From Alginatibacterium sediminis (GTDB lineage: Bacteria > Pseudomonadota > Gammaproteobacteria > Enterobacterales > Celerinatantimonadaceae): a DNA stretch of 64,000 bases. The translations under genes were made by a program, and so were the position numbers. The notes beneath the pieces are model-generated. The model had not been told where the DNA came from and did not search any database. It worked only from the letters and a program-made list of their open reading frames with translations. Every line of letters begins with the position of its first letter. The first letter of the stretch is position 1. This document shows, in pieces, positions 1-9,801 of the stretch. The stretch covers positions 42,675 to 106,674 of the forward strand of contig NZ_RAQO01000013.1 in the NCBI RefSeq assembly GCF_003610775.1, in the 5' to 3' direction.

Positions 1-2243
1 TCAACACCATCTTGTGGGTAAATGGTAACCCCAATACTTGTTGAGACTTGTAACTCTTGTCCGCCAATAACAACCTTGCTTTTTGCCGCACAAAGCAAAC
101 GGTCTAAGACCAATGTATAGTCACCCATTTGCTCAATATCCGCGAGAACAGCAACAAACTCATCACCGCCAATTCGGGCTAATGTATCCCCATCTCGCAG
201 GCTTTTATTCATCAAATCCGACAAGGCGATCAACAATTCATCGCCAATCTTATGTCCGTAGTTATCATTGATTATTTTAAAGCCATCTAGATCAAGGTAA
301 GCGACGGCTATCGAACTCCCTCGTCGCTCACTTTGACTCATGGCATGGTTTAAACGCTCAGCGAGCAACATTCGATTGGGTAAGTTGGTGAGCGCATCAT
401 ACAGAGCAATATGTTCTAGCTGTTGTTGGTGGTGTTTCATTGGTGTGATATCGGAAAACAATGCGACATAGTTTTGAGTATTGCCAAAGCTATCCAAAAC
501 CGCACTAATTGTAACTAATTCAGCGAATAACTCGCCATTTTTACGTTTATTCCAAAGTTCGCCACTCCATTGCTTAAGCTCAATAAGTGAGTTCCACATT
601 TGCTCATACAATTCTTTATCATGTCGCCCTGAGCGTAAAATTCGAGGATTTTCACCCAGTGCTTCTTCGCGGCTAAAACCGGTTATCGATGTGAATGTTT
701 CGTTCACATCAATGATGTTTCCTTGGGGATCGGTGATCATAATCCCTTCTCGAGCATGGGTAAAAACGCTCGCTGCTAATTTTAATTGTTCTTCAGTTTT
801 CTTACGCTCTGTAATGTCCAAAAACTCGATGACCCGCGCGTCTTGCGATTTGTAGACAATATTCTTGCCTTTAATAGCTAACGGAAATTTAGAACCATCT
901 TTTCGTAAGCCCTCCACTTCGTAGCTTTGCGTATAATCCAAACGCATTTTTTCCAAAACTGTGTCGATATGCTCTGGGGCAATAAGTTCCAAGCCGTCTT
1001 TGCCAATAAGCTGGAAATAGCTATAGCCGGTAATATCAGACAGGCTTGAATTACACTCGAGAATTTTCCCCTTGTCGTGAATTATAATTCCGCCGTAAGT
1101 TGCAGCGCTAAGTGCTTTAAATCGTTCTTCACTTTCGCGCAAGGTCATTTGTGTTGAAGCCATGCGTCGATTAAAACGATGCAAATAGAATATGGTAATA
1201 CTACCTAAGACAACCAAGGTTAATGCCGCAATCAGTACCGGTAATACCCATGTTGGTAACCTGCTACTTCGAGGACCATAAATAAAGCCGTCAAGATGAT
1301 GATCGTCAACCACTAGGCCCGATGTAATAAATGTATCCGCCATATGTTGCCATCGTTCTGGATTCATATGACCAATTTGAATAAGGTCAGGAATGATCAG
1401 TTTTCGTATTTGTTGTGCTTCAAACTTCAAATGCTCGCGCGACTTATTCACTTGATAATCATTAATTAGAAGGTCAATGATTTCATCCGGATGATTCATC
1501 GCATATGACCAGCCTTTAAGCGTGGCTCGCAACATCGCTGCAACTCGTTTCGGATTAGCTTTAAGTTCAGTCTCTGAAGTGAACAAAATATCGCTATAGA
1601 AATCGACACGATAGCTAACCGGGTCAATGATGTTATAGGCGATATTATTTTGTTCTAAATAGTAAGGTTCATTAGTGCTGTAGGCATTAAATGCGTCGAC
1701 TTTGCCAGTAATGAGATCATCAAGCTGGTAACTACTAGCAATAATGTCGAGCTGCGAAAGGCTAATTCCTTCATTGATTAACATCGTTAGAAAATCAGCG
1801 TCGGCATCTTGATTTGCTAACATGACTTTTTTGCCAACTAAGTCATGAACCGACCGAATACCAGAACTTTGAAGCGTGATTAACACTGACGGAGAATGTT
1901 GGAATATGGAAGCCATCGCAACGAGAGGTTGACCGAGCAAGCGTTGATATAGAACCTCACTGTTGCCCTCGGCATAATCTGCTCGACCTGACAGCACTTC
2001 ATCAACCGGTTGGCGTGAAGGGTCTCCATTTATTATTCGAACATCTAGCCCTTCGTCACGATAAAACCCTTGCTCTAATGCCGCGTAATAACCTGCAAAC
2101 TGAAATTGATGATGCCAACGCAATTGCATTGTTACCACTTCAAGTTCTGATTGATTTGCAGCAAAAGACGGTGGGATTAAAGATAAGCAGAGAAAAAGTA
2201 AACAGTAGTAGCCGAAAGAGAAAAACGCAGAAATAGTACGCAT
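1..2243 (-). CDS. NMT1-like/PAS/PAS/GGDEF sensor diguanylate cyclase (C-terminus outside window)
   Basis: I translated this by hand from an ATG at 2243; it stays open to base 1, so about 747 residues are visible and the C-terminus is missing. A signal-peptide-like N-terminus (residues 1-28) is followed by a periplasmic substrate-binding domain resembling NMT1/THI5 proteins (about 40-300), one membrane helix (about 330-352), two PAS domains (about 365-480 and 490-610) and a GGDEF domain. The GGDEF motif is intact at residues 692-696, with an RDGD inhibitory I-site exactly five residues before it, so active, feedback-inhibited c-di-GMP synthesis is expected. An EAL domain may follow beyond the window. 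The ligand is unknown; NMT1-type domains often bind pyrimidine or thiamine-precursor-like molecules. No clear ribosome binding site is seen. Confidence 0.85.
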   Translation of the reverse strand, partial: MRTISAFFSFGYYCLLFLCLSLIPPSFAANQSELEVVTMQLRWHHQFQFAGYYAALEQGFYRDEGLDVRIINGDPSRQPVDEVLSGRADYAEGNSEVLYQRLLGQPLVAMASIFQHSPSVLITLQSSGIRSVHDLVGKKVMLANQDADADFLTMLINEGISLSQLDIIASSYQLDDLITGKVDAFNAYSTNEPYYLEQNNIAYNIIDPVSYRVDFYSDILFTSETELKANPKRVAAMLRATLKGWSYAMNHPDEIIDLLINDYQVNKSREHLKFEAQQIRKLIIPDLIQIGHMNPERWQHMADTFITSGLVVDDHHLDGFIYGPRSSRLPTWVLPVLIAALTLVVLGSITIFYLHRFNRRMASTQMTLRESEERFKALSAATYGGIIIHDKGKILECNSSLSDITGYSYFQLIGKDGLELIAPEHIDTVLEKMRLDYTQSYEVEGLRKDGSKFPLAIKGKNIVYKSQDARVIEFLDITERKKTEEQLKLAASVFTHAREGIMITDPQGNIIDVNETFTSITGFSREEALGENPRILRSGRHDKELYEQMWNSLIELKQWSGELWNKRKNGELFAELVTISAVLDSFGNTQNYVALFSDITPMKHHQQQLEHIALYDALTNLPNRMLLAERLNHAMSQSERRGSSIAVAYLDLDGFKIINDNYGHKIGDELLIALSDLMNKSLRDGDTLARIGGDEFVAVLADIEQMGDYTLVLDRLLCAAKSKVVIGGQELQVSTSIGVTIYPQDGV

Positions 2244-2482
2244 AATTATGTGCGCACAAAGCTTTATGGCATTCACGATAACAAGTAACATTATCAAAGC
2301 AATATCTTCCTAATACTGCACCCGCACCTTATTTTCTAACGTTTTCAAATTTAATAGATTTAAATCACCTTACTTGAATATAACGCAGCTCACAATGCTT
2401 AGAAAGGACAATAAGTTGGAAGTGCTATGTGCTAATAAATATTAATACTTTGCACGGCAGGATCGTTTAGAAATGAACGAAT

Positions 2483-2520
2483 AACCACAGCGCAATGATG
2501 ATATTACTAGCACTGTGGTT
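2483..2520 (-). terminator. Hairpin just after ureG
   Basis: Arms AACCACAG (2483-2490) and CTGTGGTT (2513-2520) can pair, extended by a few more bases around one mismatch. The hairpin begins 6 bases past the ureG stop, at the end of the urt-ure operon. No long T run follows, so this is a probable but weak terminator. The rest of 2244-2482 shows nothing I recognise. Confidence 0.45.
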
Positions 2521-2526
2521 CACAGT

Positions 2527-3162
2527 TTATGCTGCTTTGCGCTTCAGCATACCTTGGGTTTCAATAAACTCAATAATGGTGTCTAAACCAACCGATTTTT
2601 TAAGGTTAGTAAATACATATGGCTTTTCTCCTCGCATGCGCTTTGTATCTTGCTCCATTACTTCTAAAGACGCGCCAACATAAGGGGCTAAGTCTATTTT
2701 GTTAATCACTAACAAATCCGAACGCGTAATCCCGGGGCCACCTTTGCGAGGAATTTTTTCGCCTTCTGCTACATCAATCACATAGATGGTCAGGTCCGCA
2801 AGCTCAGGGCTAAACGTGGCGCTCAAATTGTCGCCACCACTTTCCACAAAAACAACATCTAAATCGCCATGTAGCCGAGCTAAGTCTTCAACTGCTGCTA
2901 GGTTCATTGAGGCGTCTTCTCTAATAGCAGTATGTGGACAACCGCCAGTTTCAACCCCTACGATGCGATCCGCTGCTAAGGCTTCTGCTCGAGTCAGAAT
3001 CTTTGCATCTTCTTGGGTGTAAATATCATTCGTTACTACCGCTATACTGAAATGATCGCGAATAGCCTTACACAGTACTTCTAGCAATGCTGTTTTTCCC
3101 GAACCGACCGGGCCACCAACACCAATGCGAAGCGGTGATTTATATTGTGCTTGAGTATCCAT
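2527..3162 (-). CDS. ureG: Urease accessory GTPase UreG
   Basis: UreG (211 aa, usual family length) is the SIMIBI-class GTPase that powers nickel delivery to the urease active site together with UreE, UreF and UreD in the cytoplasm. The P-loop [11 protein letters not shown] lies near residues 14-24. The conserved stretch [16 protein letters not shown] carries the Cys-Pro-His nickel-binding motif, and the guanine-specificity NKID is present. It is the last gene of the urt-ure operon, 37 bases after ureF. Assignment is secure from these motifs and from context. Confidence 0.97.
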   Translation of the reverse strand: MDTQAQYKSPLRIGVGGPVGSGKTALLEVLCKAIRDHFSIAVVTNDIYTQEDAKILTRAEALAADRIVGVETGGCPHTAIREDASMNLAAVEDLARLHGDLDVVFVESGGDNLSATFSPELADLTIYVIDVAEGEKIPRKGGPGITRSDLLVINKIDLAPYVGASLEVMEQDTKRMRGEKPYVFTNLKKSVGLDTIIEFIETQGMLKRKAA

Positions 3163-3199
3163 AAGTAATTCTTCCTTCTTAAACTACGTTTTTACGTCT

Positions 3200-3895
3200 C
3201 TATGAGCGAAATAAACGAGTGTATTGAGTTTGATGACGGCAACTAGCGATAATTTGTGCTGGCGTAAAACTGCCCATTTGTTCATCACTAATGCTAGAAG
3301 CTCGATCCAAGGCGGCTTCAAATTGACTCGAAAGCTCCATTAAGATTTGTTGGCCTGCACTCTGCCCCAGTGGAATGAGCTTAACCCCTGCCACTGAAGT
3401 ATTCTCAAGCCATGACCATAAATAACCTAAGCAAAGCTGCTCAAGCTCGATATGCCAATAATTGGCCGCCAAAGCAATGCCAGCGAGTTGATTTTCTGCA
3501 CATACCTTTAACAAATTTTGATCAAGTTCTGGGAGCAATTGTTTTAACAAACGAGCCAAAGCTTGACCACGTTGCGACTCTTCAGCTCTTAATTCAGACG
3601 TTTCGCGAGACGCAACTAAGAATTGGTTAAGCTCGCTGATTTTTTGTAAATCTTTGAGCTCGACAGCACGATATAAACGCATCAACAGCGGAATTTCCAA
3701 CGTCGCTAAACTATGCTGCAAAATGTCACCTAGCCATAGCGCTAAGCTTTTCTGCGATGTGACCCATTGTGCTTCAACCGCCCATTCCAGACCTTGAGAA
3801 TAGGTAAACCCACCAATTGGAAGACCTGGACTAATAAGCTGAAATAAACGAAGCTGCGCTAATTTAGGGCTAGTGCTATTGCTTGTTCCTTGCAT
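3200..3895 (-). CDS. ureF: Urease accessory protein UreF
   Basis: UreF (231 aa) bridges UreG and UreD in the urease activation complex and gates GTP hydrolysis and nickel transfer. The family hallmark PIGGFTYSQGLEWAVE is present near the N-terminus, and the C-terminal region is typical of UreF. The start directly abuts the ureJ stop, implying translational coupling. UreF proteins diverge quickly, but this N-terminal motif and its place between ureJ and ureG make the call firm. Confidence 0.94.
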   Translation of the reverse strand: MQGTSNSTSPKLAQLRLFQLISPGLPIGGFTYSQGLEWAVEAQWVTSQKSLALWLGDILQHSLATLEIPLLMRLYRAVELKDLQKISELNQFLVASRETSELRAEESQRGQALARLLKQLLPELDQNLLKVCAENQLAGIALAANYWHIELEQLCLGYLWSWLENTSVAGVKLIPLGQSAGQQILMELSSQFEAALDRASSISDEQMGSFTPAQIIASCRHQTQYTRLFRS

Positions 3896-4456
3896 TTACA
3901 ATTGCTCAAGTTGGTACTGTTTACGCGCTGACATAACACTTATTGACTTCGCTACAGCTAAACCCAATGCCATAATCACTGTCGCGCTGCTTAACATACC
4001 TAACAAAAACATAGAGCTGCTACCACTGACTTCAGCACCATGTGCCCAACCATGGGCCATTAAAGCTGCGCTGCACAAGCTAAGGTTAAACCGCTGTAGG
4101 CCAGATGATGCCTTACGAAAGCGGGCTAACAGACCTATTCCAGCAACGATAAGTGACGCCATAATCAACCCTTCTAAGCCGACAAACCCGCCGAGCGTAG
4201 ATCCTGCAATCATGCCTAAAGCTAAACAGGCAAGGGCCGCTACTATTTTGGTTTTTACTCGAACTTGCTTAAACATGAGTATTCCCAATGCAAACATCAT
4301 CAGCAAATGATCAACGCCAGTAAATGGGTGCAACAACCCACCAGATAATCCGTGGATAAGTGAGTTACTTACCGTTGTATCTATGGTGTGCGCTGCTGCA
4401 AAAGGTGAAGCAATAGCAACAAAAAATGCCAAAAATGAGAGAAGTACGCGATTCAT
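3896..4456 (-). CDS. ureJ: HupE/UreJ family nickel permease-like membrane protein
   Basis: This 186-aa protein has a signal-like N-terminus and about six hydrophobic segments. The HupE/UreJ signature HPFTGVDHLLMM, whose His and Asp are proposed metal ligands, lies near residues 42-53, and a second His-rich HGWAHG lies further on. HupE/UreJ proteins are thought to bring nickel across a membrane for urease or hydrogenase. No hydrogenase genes are nearby and it sits between ureE and ureF, so urease supply is the likely role. Transport has not been shown for this protein. Confidence 0.9.
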   Translation of the reverse strand: MNRVLLSFLAFFVAIASPFAAAHTIDTTVSNSLIHGLSGGLLHPFTGVDHLLMMFALGILMFKQVRVKTKIVAALACLALGMIAGSTLGGFVGLEGLIMASLIVAGIGLLARFRKASSGLQRFNLSLCSAALMAHGWAHGAEVSGSSSMFLLGMLSSATVIMALGLAVAKSISVMSARKQYQLEQL

Positions 4457-4505
4457 AATAAGTCCTTAAAATAGAGAAACTAAATTGTAGTCAAAGTGTG
4501 ATTGT

Positions 4506-4970
4506 CTAGTGATGATGCGAATGACCACCTGCTGAGCTGCCGCCGTATGCTCCGGGTTCAGGCTCAAATGGATGCATCGCTACATCCACACTCAGGCCCA
4601 AATCGCGTAGCATTGCATCAAGCACATGATCATGTTGATAGCGGACCCAGTTGGCTTCAATTTGTAGCGGTACGTGCCGATTGCCAAGGTGATAACAGGC
4701 TCGCGACAAAAGATGAGCGTCAGCGCAATGTACGGTGGAAACTTGTTCGTCAGCGGCTTTAATTAAAACATGCAGTCCTGCCTCATTAGCTAATACATCG
4801 CCATCGCGTAACACCTTACCCCTAGGCAAAAACAGGCCGGCTGATTCACCACTGTCTAGCTCAACTTTGATACGACTTTTAATTCGCGCGTTAATTGGCA
4901 AACTCAAACACGCTGTAGTTTGTAGATTTTGAGCGTCGCTTCGCTCAATAATGGTGGTTAGTTCAATCAT
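4506..4970 (-). CDS. ureE: Urease accessory nickel chaperone UreE
   Basis: UreE (154 aa) is the cytoplasmic nickel-binding chaperone that loads UreG. The conserved CYHLGNRHVPLQI block, which holds the interface His of the UreE dimer, and the following HDHVLD are both visible. The C-terminus ends in HSHHH, a short version of the metal-binding His tail found in Klebsiella UreE. It lies 15 bases after ureC, in the usual C-E order. Confidence 0.95.
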   Translation of the reverse strand: MIELTTIIERSDAQNLQTTACLSLPINARIKSRIKVELDSGESAGLFLPRGKVLRDGDVLANEAGLHVLIKAADEQVSTVHCADAHLLSRACYHLGNRHVPLQIEANWVRYQHDHVLDAMLRDLGLSVDVAMHPFEPEPGAYGGSSAGGHSHHH

Positions 4971-4985
4971 AAAGTTTCCTTCGCC

Positions 4986-6689
4986 CTAGAATAGAAAATA
5001 GCGCTGCGCCATTGGCAATGTGACCGCAGGTTCGCATATAAGTAGTTCGCCATTGGCTCGAACTTGATAAGTCTGGCTGTCAACTTCTATGGTTGGCTGC
5101 CAGTGGTTATGGATCATGTCGGCTTTACTGATGTTTCGGCAATTGCTTACCGCTGACAGCATTTTTTGTAAACCGATTTGCTCTCCCACGCCTTTTGTAA
5201 TCGCCGATTTGGACATAAAGGTAATTGATGTCGCAAATTTTGCCTTGCCAAAACTACCGAACATCGGCCGATAATGTACCGGTTGAGGAGTTGGAATAGA
5301 CGCATTTGCATCGCCCATAGGTGCTGCAGCTATCATGCCCCCTTTAATGATCATGCTTGGCTTAACACCGAAAAAGGCTGGCTTCCACAACACTAAGTCT
5401 GCAAGTTTACCGACTTCGATAGACCCAATTTCATGACTCATGCCATGGGTGATTGCAGGGTTGATCGTATATTTTGCTATGTAGCGTTTTAGACGATTAT
5501 TGTCATTGCGGGCACTGTCTTCTTTAAGTGGACCGCGCTGCACCTTCATTTTGTGGGCGGTTTGCCACGTTCTAATGATAACTTCACCGACTCGGCCCAT
5601 GGCCTGCGAGTCCGAGGCAATCATTGAAAATGCACCTAAGTCATGCAAGATATCTTCGGCGGCAATTGTTTCACGGCGTATTCGCGACTCTGCGAAAGCA
5701 ACGTCCTCGGCTATTGCAGGGCTCAAATGATGGCAAACCATCAACATGTCCAAATGTTCGTCAACCGTATTAATCGTATAAGGCCGAGTAGGATTAGTTG
5801 AAGACGGTAATATATTGGACTCGCCACAGGCACGAATAATGTCAGGTGCATGACCACCACCAGCGCCTTCGGTATGGTAGGTATGGATCACGCGGTCACC
5901 AATCGCACCAAGCGTAGACTCCACAAAACCTGATTCGTTGAGTGTATCGGTATGAATCGCTACCTGAACGTCTGTCTCTTCAGCGACATCTAAACAATTG
6001 CTTATTGAAGCCGGAGTTGTGCCCCAATCTTCATGTAACTTTAGGCCTACTGCGCCAGCGTCAACTTGCTCATGCAGTGCTAAAGGTAAGCTTGCATTGC
6101 CTTTGCCTAACAAACCAAAATTCATTGGAAAATCATCTAAAGACTGCAACATGCGATGCATATTCCAGATGCCAGGTGTACAAGTTGTGGCGTTAGTACC
6201 CGTTGCTGGCCCTGTTCCACCACCAATCATCGTGGTCACTCCAGACATGAGTGCTTCTTCAATTTGCTGCGGGCAGATAAAGTGAATATGCGAGTCGATA
6301 CCACCGGCGGTTAGTATCGAACCTTCTCCGGCAAGAATTTCGGTTCCGGGTCCAATTGGAATATCCACGCCACTTTGCACATCAGGGTTACCCGCTTTAC
6401 CAATGGCAGCAATGCGGCCATCTTTGATGGCAACATCACCTTTTACGATACCCCAATGGTCTAATATCACCGCATTGGTTATCACTAAGTCAGGCGTAAC
6501 ATGACAGCTAAGCTGCCCTTGCCCCATACCATCGCGTATAACTTTACCGCCGCCAAATTTAACTTCGTCACCATAGCGGGTGTAGTCTTTTTCAACTTCA
6601 AGCCACAGTTCGGTATCGGCTAAACGTAAACGGTCGCCTGTCGTTGGGCCAAACATTTCGCCGTAGGCCTGCCTAGAAATCTTAGCCAT
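4986..6689 (-). CDS. ureC: Urease alpha subunit UreC
   Basis: This 567-aa catalytic subunit hydrolyses urea to ammonia and carbamate at a di-nickel centre. Every ligand sits at the canonical residue number: H134 and H136 (SHIHF), carbamylated K217 (GLKLHEDWG), H246, H272 and D360. The mobile flap has C319 and H320 (VCHHLSP). The enzyme is therefore expected to be active when nickel is supplied. Its ATG overlaps the ureB stop as TAATG, indicating coupled translation. Length and motifs match bacterial three-subunit ureases. Confidence 0.98.
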   Translation of the reverse strand: MAKISRQAYGEMFGPTTGDRLRLADTELWLEVEKDYTRYGDEVKFGGGKVIRDGMGQGQLSCHVTPDLVITNAVILDHWGIVKGDVAIKDGRIAAIGKAGNPDVQSGVDIPIGPGTEILAGEGSILTAGGIDSHIHFICPQQIEEALMSGVTTMIGGGTGPATGTNATTCTPGIWNMHRMLQSLDDFPMNFGLLGKGNASLPLALHEQVDAGAVGLKLHEDWGTTPASISNCLDVAEETDVQVAIHTDTLNESGFVESTLGAIGDRVIHTYHTEGAGGGHAPDIIRACGESNILPSSTNPTRPYTINTVDEHLDMLMVCHHLSPAIAEDVAFAESRIRRETIAAEDILHDLGAFSMIASDSQAMGRVGEVIIRTWQTAHKMKVQRGPLKEDSARNDNNRLKRYIAKYTINPAITHGMSHEIGSIEVGKLADLVLWKPAFFGVKPSMIIKGGMIAAAPMGDANASIPTPQPVHYRPMFGSFGKAKFATSITFMSKSAITKGVGEQIGLQKMLSAVSNCRNISKADMIHNHWQPTIEVDSQTYQVRANGELLICEPAVTLPMAQRYFLF

Positions 6690-7030
6690 TAGCGGTTCTC
6701 CTTATCGATAGCACCCATTACTTTGCCTTGGAATCCATAGACAATCCTGTCTCCGCCAAACGCAACCAGTTCAACACTGCGGCTTTGGCCTGGTTCAAAG
6801 CGCACGGCAGTACCAGCAGCAATATTTAGACGTTTGCCTAAACTTTGTTCCCTATCGAACTTCAGCGATTCATTCACTTCAAAAAAATGGTAGTGAGACC
6901 CAATCTGAACTGGTCGGTCGCCAAGATTAGCCACTTTAATTTCTGTCGTGGGCAGCCCTGGATTGAGTTCAATATCACCACTGGCTACCTTTAACTCACC
7001 CGGAATAATGACGTCATCTTTATAACTCAT
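6689..7030 (-). CDS. ureB: Urease beta subunit UreB
   Basis: UreB (113 aa) is the structural beta subunit of the (UreABC)3 trimer. The family block [15 protein letters not shown] near the N-terminus and the motif [10 protein letters not shown] in the middle are characteristic. The last base of its stop codon is shared with the ureC start. The separate beta subunit shows the three-subunit bacterial layout, not the fused plant or Helicobacter forms. Confidence 0.97.
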   Translation of the reverse strand: MSYKDDVIIPGELKVASGDIELNPGLPTTEIKVANLGDRPVQIGSHYHFFEVNESLKFDREQSLGKRLNIAAGTAVRFEPGQSRSVELVAFGGDRIVYGFQGKVMGAIDKENR

Positions 7031-7051
7031 GTTTGCTCCTTGCGCTGTGCG

Positions 7052-7354
7052 CTAAACAATCGGCTGATGAACCGTGACCAACTTAGTGCCGTCGGGGAAA
7101 GTTGCTTCAACTTGAACATCGTGAATCATGTCAGCAATACCCGGCATTACTTGGTCAATACTTAGAACTTCACGCCCTTCATTCATAAGCTGAGCCACCG
7201 TTTTACCGTCGCGAGCGCCTTCCATAATAGCCGCACTAATAAAAGCAATGGCTTCTGGATAATTGAGCTTTAAACCACGAGCCAAGCGACGCTCGGCTAG
7301 TAATCCGGCAGTAAAAATGAGTAATTTGTCTTTTTCTCTTGGGGATAGTTCCAT
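7052..7354 (-). CDS. ureA: Urease gamma subunit UreA
   Basis: UreA is 100 aa, the standard gamma-subunit length. It begins with [16 protein letters not shown] and ends with a [13 protein letters not shown] block, both diagnostic. It packs against UreB and UreC in the urease trimer and has no catalytic residues. It lies 13 bases after ureD and 21 bases before ureB. Confidence 0.97.
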   Translation of the reverse strand: MELSPREKDKLLIFTAGLLAERRLARGLKLNYPEAIAFISAAIMEGARDGKTVAQLMNEGREVLSIDQVMPGIADMIHDVQVEATFPDGTKLVTVHQPIV

Positions 7355-7367
7355 TCCAACCTCTAAC

Positions 7368-8228
7368 TTAAGTTGCCCAAATGCGGGGGGCTAAGGGGAT
7401 TACACCAAACCAATGTTCGCGGGTTATTTGCCACATCTTCACATAGGCTCTAAGAATATCTTCGCTGTATACGGCCATCGCTCGGACGACGATTAATCCG
7501 TCAACACAGGTGATACCTAGGATTAATCGCTTCGGGGAGATACCAGCGTTTATTTTTTGTAGGCTTTCATTCAAGCTTTCGAACAATTGCGTGTCGTCAG
7601 ATGAAATGATCATGGTCGCCAGCATGGGATAGTCTCGCATCCCGGCACAGGACTGATGCTGATCGAAGCCTTGTTTAGCCAACCGCTCGTTAAGGACAAG
7701 CTTGTTGTCGCGATAGACGCGAGTTCTCCCAAGGATACAACCGGTACTAAATCGCTCTTGTAGCGCCGGCCGTCCAAAGCATTGCATTTCCCAAGCGATG
7801 CAACGAGCACTGCCTTGCAAGTGAATATCAGTATTAATCTGAGCCTGACTTCCAGGAAAAAATATGTTTTCTTGCGGTAACCATTCCAACATGGCTCCGT
7901 CTTCTATTTGTAGCTGTTGGTCAACATAAGCGGTTTTACCAAGCGAGCGATAAAACTTGGTGGCGCCAGGCGTTGTCACTAAAGCGCGACTGTTACCCAG
8001 CGACTTGATATCGACTTTTAGTGAATCTCCTGCAACCACGCCACCAGGAGGATGCAATAGATAAGTATGGCAAACGGCTTCTTCAGGGTAAAAAGGCCGC
8101 TGTACATTTAAGGGCCCTATTTGTCTACGACGACTAATGACGGTCCGAGAGCCGCGTTGCTGGTACTCCAACTGCAAATGTCCTTTCCAAGAACTCGAGC
8201 TATCAAATTGTTTAGCCAAATCGCTCAT
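7368..8228 (-). CDS. ureD: Urease accessory protein UreD
   Basis: UreD (286 aa; called UreH in Helicobacter) is the scaffold through which nickel passes from UreG/UreF into the apo-urease. Family blocks are present: the [14 protein letters not shown] stretch and the [11 protein letters not shown] stretch near residues 58-93. Its ATG overlaps the urtE stop as ATGA, so urease expression is physically tied to the urea transporter. This overlap is good evidence that urt and ure form one transcript. Confidence 0.95.
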   Translation of the reverse strand: MSDLAKQFDSSSSWKGHLQLEYQQRGSRTVISRRRQIGPLNVQRPFYPEEAVCHTYLLHPPGGVVAGDSLKVDIKSLGNSRALVTTPGATKFYRSLGKTAYVDQQLQIEDGAMLEWLPQENIFFPGSQAQINTDIHLQGSARCIAWEMQCFGRPALQERFSTGCILGRTRVYRDNKLVLNERLAKQGFDQHQSCAGMRDYPMLATMIISSDDTQLFESLNESLQKINAGISPKRLILGITCVDGLIVVRAMAVYSEDILRAYVKMWQITREHWFGVIPLAPRIWAT

Positions 8229-8920
8229 ACAGTTAAATATTCCTGAACTAGCTGCTCGCTAAGCCCTTCCATGTCGCCTTGGGCAACTAATCGCCCCCGG
8301 TCAAGTAAACAAAAACGATCTCCAACGCGACGTGCAAATGGCAGCTTTTGCTCTACAAGTAATACTGTTAAACCCATTTCGCGATTCAGTCGCTCGATGA
8401 TGTTTCCTATTTCCTGAACAATGTTTGGCTGAATCCCTTCAGTGGGCTCGTCCAAAATAAGTAATTCAGGATTCACCACAAGGGCTCGTCCTATTGCAAG
8501 TTGCTGTTGTTGACCACCACTTAGGTCTCCTCCGCGCCGATTTAACATCTGTTTAAGCACGGGAAATAACTCGTAGATAAACTCTGGAATTTTTCTATCG
8601 TTTCTGGCTCGTACCGGTAAACCAACTTGCAGATTTTCTTCCACACTTAACAGCGGAAATATTTGACGACCTTGGGGGACGTAACCGATACCATGATAGG
8701 CGCGTTTTTCAGCGGCTAATCGGCTGATATCAGTGCTACCCAGATGAATCTCACCACTTTGAAGCGGTAATAGGCCCATAATGCACTGTAACAAGGTGGT
8801 TTTACCCACTCCATTGCGGCCCATGAGTACCGTGCACTCTCCTTTTGGGATTGACATGTCCAAATCCCAAAGCGTATGACTCTCGCCATAGAATTGATTT
8901 AATTTACTAATTTCTATCAC
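8225..8920 (-). CDS. urtE: Urea ABC transporter ATP-binding subunit UrtE
   Basis: UrtE (231 aa) is a LivF-like ATPase of the high-affinity urea importer. The Walker A GRNGVGKTT, signature LSGGQQQQLAIGRAL and Walker B LLILDEPTEGIQP are intact. The last of these matches UrtE specifically better than amino-acid LivF proteins. It pairs with UrtD on the cytoplasmic face of the UrtBC permease. Confidence 0.96.
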   Translation of the reverse strand: MIEISKLNQFYGESHTLWDLDMSIPKGECTVLMGRNGVGKTTLLQCIMGLLPLQSGEIHLGSTDISRLAAEKRAYHGIGYVPQGRQIFPLLSVEENLQVGLPVRARNDRKIPEFIYELFPVLKQMLNRRGGDLSGGQQQQLAIGRALVVNPELLILDEPTEGIQPNIVQEIGNIIERLNREMGLTVLLVEQKLPFARRVGDRFCLLDRGRLVAQGDMEGLSEQLVQEYLTV

Positions 8921-8937
8921 AACAACTCCCTGACGAT

Positions 8938-9801
8938 TTACTCACCTAAGTAGACTTCTTTAACTTTGGCGTTATTTTGAACCTCACTCATACTGCCCTC
9001 AGCCAAGATATGACCTTGGTGCAATACACTGACTTTGTTGGCAATTGAACGGACAAAGTCCATATCGTGCTCTACCACAACCACTGAATGTTGCCCCGCT
9101 AGTGATGTTAATAGCTCCGCGGTGCGATCCATCTCTTGGTGGGTCATACCCGCTACAGGTTCATCAACTAATAACAATTTAGGCCTTTGCATAAGTAACA
9201 TACCGATCTCTAGCCATTGCTTTTGTCCGTGGGACAAACTTCCAGCAGACAAGGCCAATTGGTCACTTAAACCTATAATCGACAACACCCGTTCAATGTC
9301 GTCTTTCTGCTCGCCAGTAAGCTTGGATAGAAATACCTGCCATGGACCTCGTGGACCAGCCATGGCGAGTTCCAAGTTTTCCCAAACACTTAAGAATTCG
9401 AAAACAGTCGGCTTTTGAAATTTTCGCCCCACCCCTGCGTTTGCAATCTGCGCCTCATCCATTTCCAATAAGTTAATATTAGAGCCAAGCCAGACTTGAC
9501 CATTATCAGGTTTCGTTTTGCCGGTAATAATGTCCATCATGGTGGTTTTACCGGCACCATTGGGACCTATAATGCAGCGTAGTTCACCTTCTTCGATATA
9601 AAGGTTGAGGTCGTCAATGGCTTTGAAGCCATCGAAACTTACCGAAACCCCTTCGAGGTAGAGCAATATTTTGTGTCGGGTGTCGAGCAAGGGATGATGC
9701 TGCGGAACCAAAAAGTCAAAGACTTGGTCGCGCTGGAAAAACTTTTGCACCGGCTCGATAACTTGTTTCCCAAGCGGCAGATTATGGACTTGAGCACTCA
9801 T
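8938..9801 (-). CDS. urtD: Urea ABC transporter ATP-binding subunit UrtD
   Basis: UrtD (287 aa) is the LivG-like ATPase partner. The Walker A GPNGAGKTT and signature LSHGQKQWLEIGMLL are visible; the WLEIGMLL stretch and the Walker B LLLVDEPVAGM are typical of UrtD. About 45 extra N-terminal residues precede the nucleotide-binding domain, as in many proteobacterial UrtD proteins. Its start overlaps the urtC stop (ATGA). Confidence 0.95.
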   Translation of the reverse strand: MSAQVHNLPLGKQVIEPVQKFFQRDQVFDFLVPQHHPLLDTRHKILLYLEGVSVSFDGFKAIDDLNLYIEEGELRCIIGPNGAGKTTMMDIITGKTKPDNGQVWLGSNINLLEMDEAQIANAGVGRKFQKPTVFEFLSVWENLELAMAGPRGPWQVFLSKLTGEQKDDIERVLSIIGLSDQLALSAGSLSHGQKQWLEIGMLLMQRPKLLLVDEPVAGMTHQEMDRTAELLTSLAGQHSVVVVEHDMDFVRSIANKVSVLHQGHILAEGSMSEVQNNAKVKEVYLGE

